The notes under the pieces: generated by a model
What the model saw: the letters and a program-made list of their open reading frames with translations, nothing else
The model's database searches: none
What the model was told of the DNA's origin: nothing
Part shown: positions 62,388 through 64,000 of the stretch, in pieces
Position numbering within the stretch: position 1 is the first letter of the stretch
How the letters are laid out: every line of letters starts with the position of its first letter
NCBI RefSeq assembly: GCF_000725485.1
Contig: NZ_JOAG01000004.1
Location: 1-64,000 of the forward strand
Reading direction: 5' to 3'
Length of the DNA: 64,000 nt
Origin: Nonomuraea candida
GTDB lineage: Bacteria; Actinomycetota; Actinomycetes; Streptosporangiales; Streptosporangiaceae
Translations under genes and position numbers: made by a program

Positions 62388-62900
62388 CTACGCGGGCGCG
62401 GGGGAGCAGCACGGCTGGGGCTGGGCTTGGGAGTGGGGCGGGCAGAGCCGGGTGTCGATGCGCCGCGCGCCCGGCCCCTCCTCGCCCAGCCGGTCGTACG
62501 GGTTGGCCACCGGGCACCGGTCCAGCGACAGGCAGCCGCACCCGATGCAGTCGGTCAGATCGTCGCGCAACCGCTGGAGCTGCTCGATCCGGTCGTCCAG
62601 CTCGCCGCGCCAGGCCGCAGACAGCCGCGCCCAGTCGGCGCGGTTCGGCGTGCGCTCGTCCGGCAGCTCGTCCAGGGCGTCCTTGATGACCTTCAGCGGG
62701 ATGCCGATGCGCTGCGCGAGCCTGATGAAGGCGACCCTGCGCAGGCTGTCACGGGGATAGCGGCGCTGGTTGCCGGCCGTGCGCCGGCTGGTGATGAGGC
62801 CCTTGGCCTCGTAGAAGTGCAGGGCGGAGACGGCGACGCCGCTGCGCTCGGCGAGCTGACCCACCGTCAGCTCCTTGCTGTTCCACGCGACCTTGGTCAT
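62388..62900 (-). CDS. soxR: Redox-sensitive transcriptional activator SoxR
   Basis: MerR-family regulator of 170 residues with a [2Fe-2S] cluster. The N-terminal HTH is [27 protein letters not shown]. The cluster motif [12 protein letters not shown] (CX2CXCX5C) is complete. In actinomycetes SoxR responds to redox-active compounds rather than superoxide. An imperfect SoxR box directly precedes the start. Confidence 0.93.
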   Translation of the reverse strand: MTKVAWNSKELTVGQLAERSGVAVSALHFYEAKGLITSRRTAGNQRRYPRDSLRRVAFIRLAQRIGIPLKVIKDALDELPDERTPNRADWARLSAAWRGELDDRIEQLQRLRDDLTDCIGCGCLSLDRCPVANPYDRLGEEGPGARRIDTRLCPPHSQAQPQPCCSPAPA

Positions 62901-62901
62901 A

Positions 62902-62919
62902 CCTAGAGATTACTTGAGG
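62902..62919. promoter_or_regulatory. Candidate SoxR box
   Basis: CCTAGAGATTACTTGAGG matches the palindromic SoxR box CCTCAAGTTAACTTGAGG at 14 of 18 bases, one half-site (ACTTGAGG) being perfect. It abuts the soxR start codon, consistent with autoregulation. Confidence 0.55.
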
Positions 62920-62945
62920 GCCGGTCCGGAGCGTGTCCCCGGCAT

Positions 62946-63377
62946 TCAGGTGAGGGTCCGCTCGAAGAAGGTCTCCAGCACGACCACCGTCTGCGTCCCG
63001 GTCACGCCGTCCACCTGGAAGAGGCGGCGCAGCACGTCCTGGAGCTCGGTCGTGCCGGACGTGCGCACCTTCAGCAGCACCGACGCGGGCCCCGCGATGA
63101 CGTGGGCCTCCTCCACCTCCGGGATCGCCGCCAGCGCCCGCCCGCTGTCGCCCATCCACGTCCCCCCGTCGACCAGCACGTACGCCGTCACCGCCCGCCC
63201 GAGCGCCGCCTGGTCCACCTCGATCGTGGTGCGCCGGATCACGCCGCGCTCGCGCAGCTTGCGCACCCGCTCGTGCGCCGCCCCGCCCGACAGCCCCACC
63301 TCCGCCCCGAGCGTCGCGTACGACCGGGTCGCGTCCTCCTGCAGCAGGCCGATCAGCTTCCTGTCGATTTCATCCAC
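62946..63377 (-). CDS. Lrp/AsnC family transcriptional regulator
   Basis: Regulator of 143 residues. The HTH is DEIDRKLIGLLQEDATRSYATLGAEVGLSGGAAHERVRKL, and the C-terminal RAM domain follows (VEEAHVIAGPASVLLKVRTS). Divergent from the SMP-30 gene with 57 bp between, suggesting it may regulate that gene. Ligand unknown. Confidence 0.88.
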   Translation of the reverse strand: MDEIDRKLIGLLQEDATRSYATLGAEVGLSGGAAHERVRKLRERGVIRRTTIEVDQAALGRAVTAYVLVDGGTWMGDSGRALAAIPEVEEAHVIAGPASVLLKVRTSGTTELQDVLRRLFQVDGVTGTQTVVVLETFFERTLT

Positions 63378-63433
63378 AACCGAATAGTATCTTGCGATAT
63401 CAGGCAGCGACCGAACATCGTATGGTGGTCGCC

Positions 63434-64000
63434 ATGACGAACACGATTCCCACCGAGTTCGAGGTGCTCGACGAGCGGGCCGCCGGGATCGGCGGAGACG
63501 ACCGGGTCGAGATCCTGTACACCGGCACCCGCTGGGCGGAGGGCCCGGTCTACTTCCCGGCCGGCCGCTTCCTGGTCTGGAGCGACATCCCCAACGAGCG
63601 CATGTTGCGCTGGGACGAGATGACCGGCGCGGTGGGCCCGTTCCGGCAGCCGTCCGGCTACACCAACGGCAACACCCTCGACCGCGAGGGCCGGCTGATC
63701 TCCTGCGAGCAGGGCGCGCGCCGCGTCACCCGCACCGAGCACGACGGCTCGATCACGGTGATCGCCGACCGGTGGCAGGGCAAGCGGTTCAACAGCCCGA
63801 ACGACGTGGTGGTGCGCTCCGACGGCTCGATCTGGTTCACCGACCCGCCGTACGGGATCCTCAGCAACTACGAGGGCGTGGCCGCCGAGCCGGAGATCGA
63901 CGGCTGCCACGTCTACCGGGCCGACCCGGTGACGGGCGAGGTGCGGATCGTGGCCGACGACTTCGCCCGGCCCAACGGCCTGGCCTTCTCGCTCGACGAG
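63434..64000 (+). CDS. SMP-30/gluconolactonase family protein (3' end outside window)
   Basis: Open frame running off the right end; 189 codons are visible. It is a beta-propeller lactonase: RWAEGPVYF, PSGYTNGNTLDREGRLISCE, NSPNDVVVRSDGSIWFTDPPYGI and RPNGLAFSLDE contain the metal-binding Glu, Asn and Asp of the family. ATG 63434 is chosen; an in-frame ATG at 63422 is possible. Divergent from the Lrp gene. Sugar-lactone substrate is inferred. Confidence 0.85.
   Translation, partial: MTNTIPTEFEVLDERAAGIGGDDRVEILYTGTRWAEGPVYFPAGRFLVWSDIPNERMLRWDEMTGAVGPFRQPSGYTNGNTLDREGRLISCEQGARRVTRTEHDGSITVIADRWQGKRFNSPNDVVVRSDGSIWFTDPPYGILSNYEGVAAEPEIDGCHVYRADPVTGEVRIVADDFARPNGLAFSLDE

Overview
The window is very GC-rich and carries the replication-origin neighbourhood of an actinobacterial chromosome: gyrA-gyrB-dciA-recF-gnd-dnaN-oriC-dnaA-rpmH-rnpA-yidD-yidC-jag-rsmG-parA-parB-parS. 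The order to the right (trx/sigM/murJ/pcnA, then ino1-padR-penicillin-binding protein-rpsF-ssb-rpsR-rplI-MATE-dnaB) resembles Streptomyces-type and Streptosporangiales chromosomes. My best guess is a filamentous actinomycete such as Nonomuraea or Streptosporangium; the genus is an inference.

Layout. 1-2.1 kb: an IS5-like element has cut off the 3' end of a HEPN-like/zinc-ribbon gene, which also has an early frameshift; tRNA-Ile(GAT) follows. 2.3-12.4 kb: replication and topology genes on the minus strand. 12.4-14.9 kb: oriC, with DnaA boxes on both sides of dnaA. 14.9-21.3 kb: the plus-strand rpmH-to-parB run, ending in a dense parS array of about 49-bp period. 22-36.4 kb: mostly minus-strand genes for threonine aldolase, a D-Ala-D-Ala ligase-like enzyme, an aminotransferase, the thioredoxin system, SigM and its anti-sigma factor, a pseudokinase, MurJ, a large secreted protein and a YbaK-like protein. 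36.5-48.3 kb: pcnA, an MFS permease, idi, ino1-padR, DUF5318, a class A penicillin-binding protein, two polyprenol-dependent mannosyltransferases and endonuclease IV. 48.4-50.9 kb: small membrane proteins and rpsF-ssb-rpsR-rplI. 51.3-57 kb: a polar amino-acid ABC transporter, an APC permease and a MATE exporter. 57.2-60.8 kb: dnaB interrupted by two inteins. 61-64 kb: VOC protein, universal stress protein, SoxR, an Lrp-type regulator and the start of an SMP-30 lactonase gene.

How it works together. The first half holds initiation (dnaA, oriC), helicase loading (dciA), the clamp (dnaN), gyrase and segregation (parAB-parS). The middle joins envelope assembly (YidC, MurJ with its pseudokinase partner, Ddl-like enzyme, penicillin-binding protein, mannosyltransferases) to redox homeostasis (TrxAB, SigM, SoxR).

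Two features stand out. First, both DnaB inteins have LAGLIDADG endonuclease domains that look decayed: one has a GGCGAC microsatellite in its first motif and a lost acidic residue in the second, the other an internal deletion and a 15-bp repeat expansion. Second, GC-rich minisatellites occupy many intergenic gaps and even coding linkers, and DnaA-box cores recur in the linker-coding parts of dnaA, recF and dciA.
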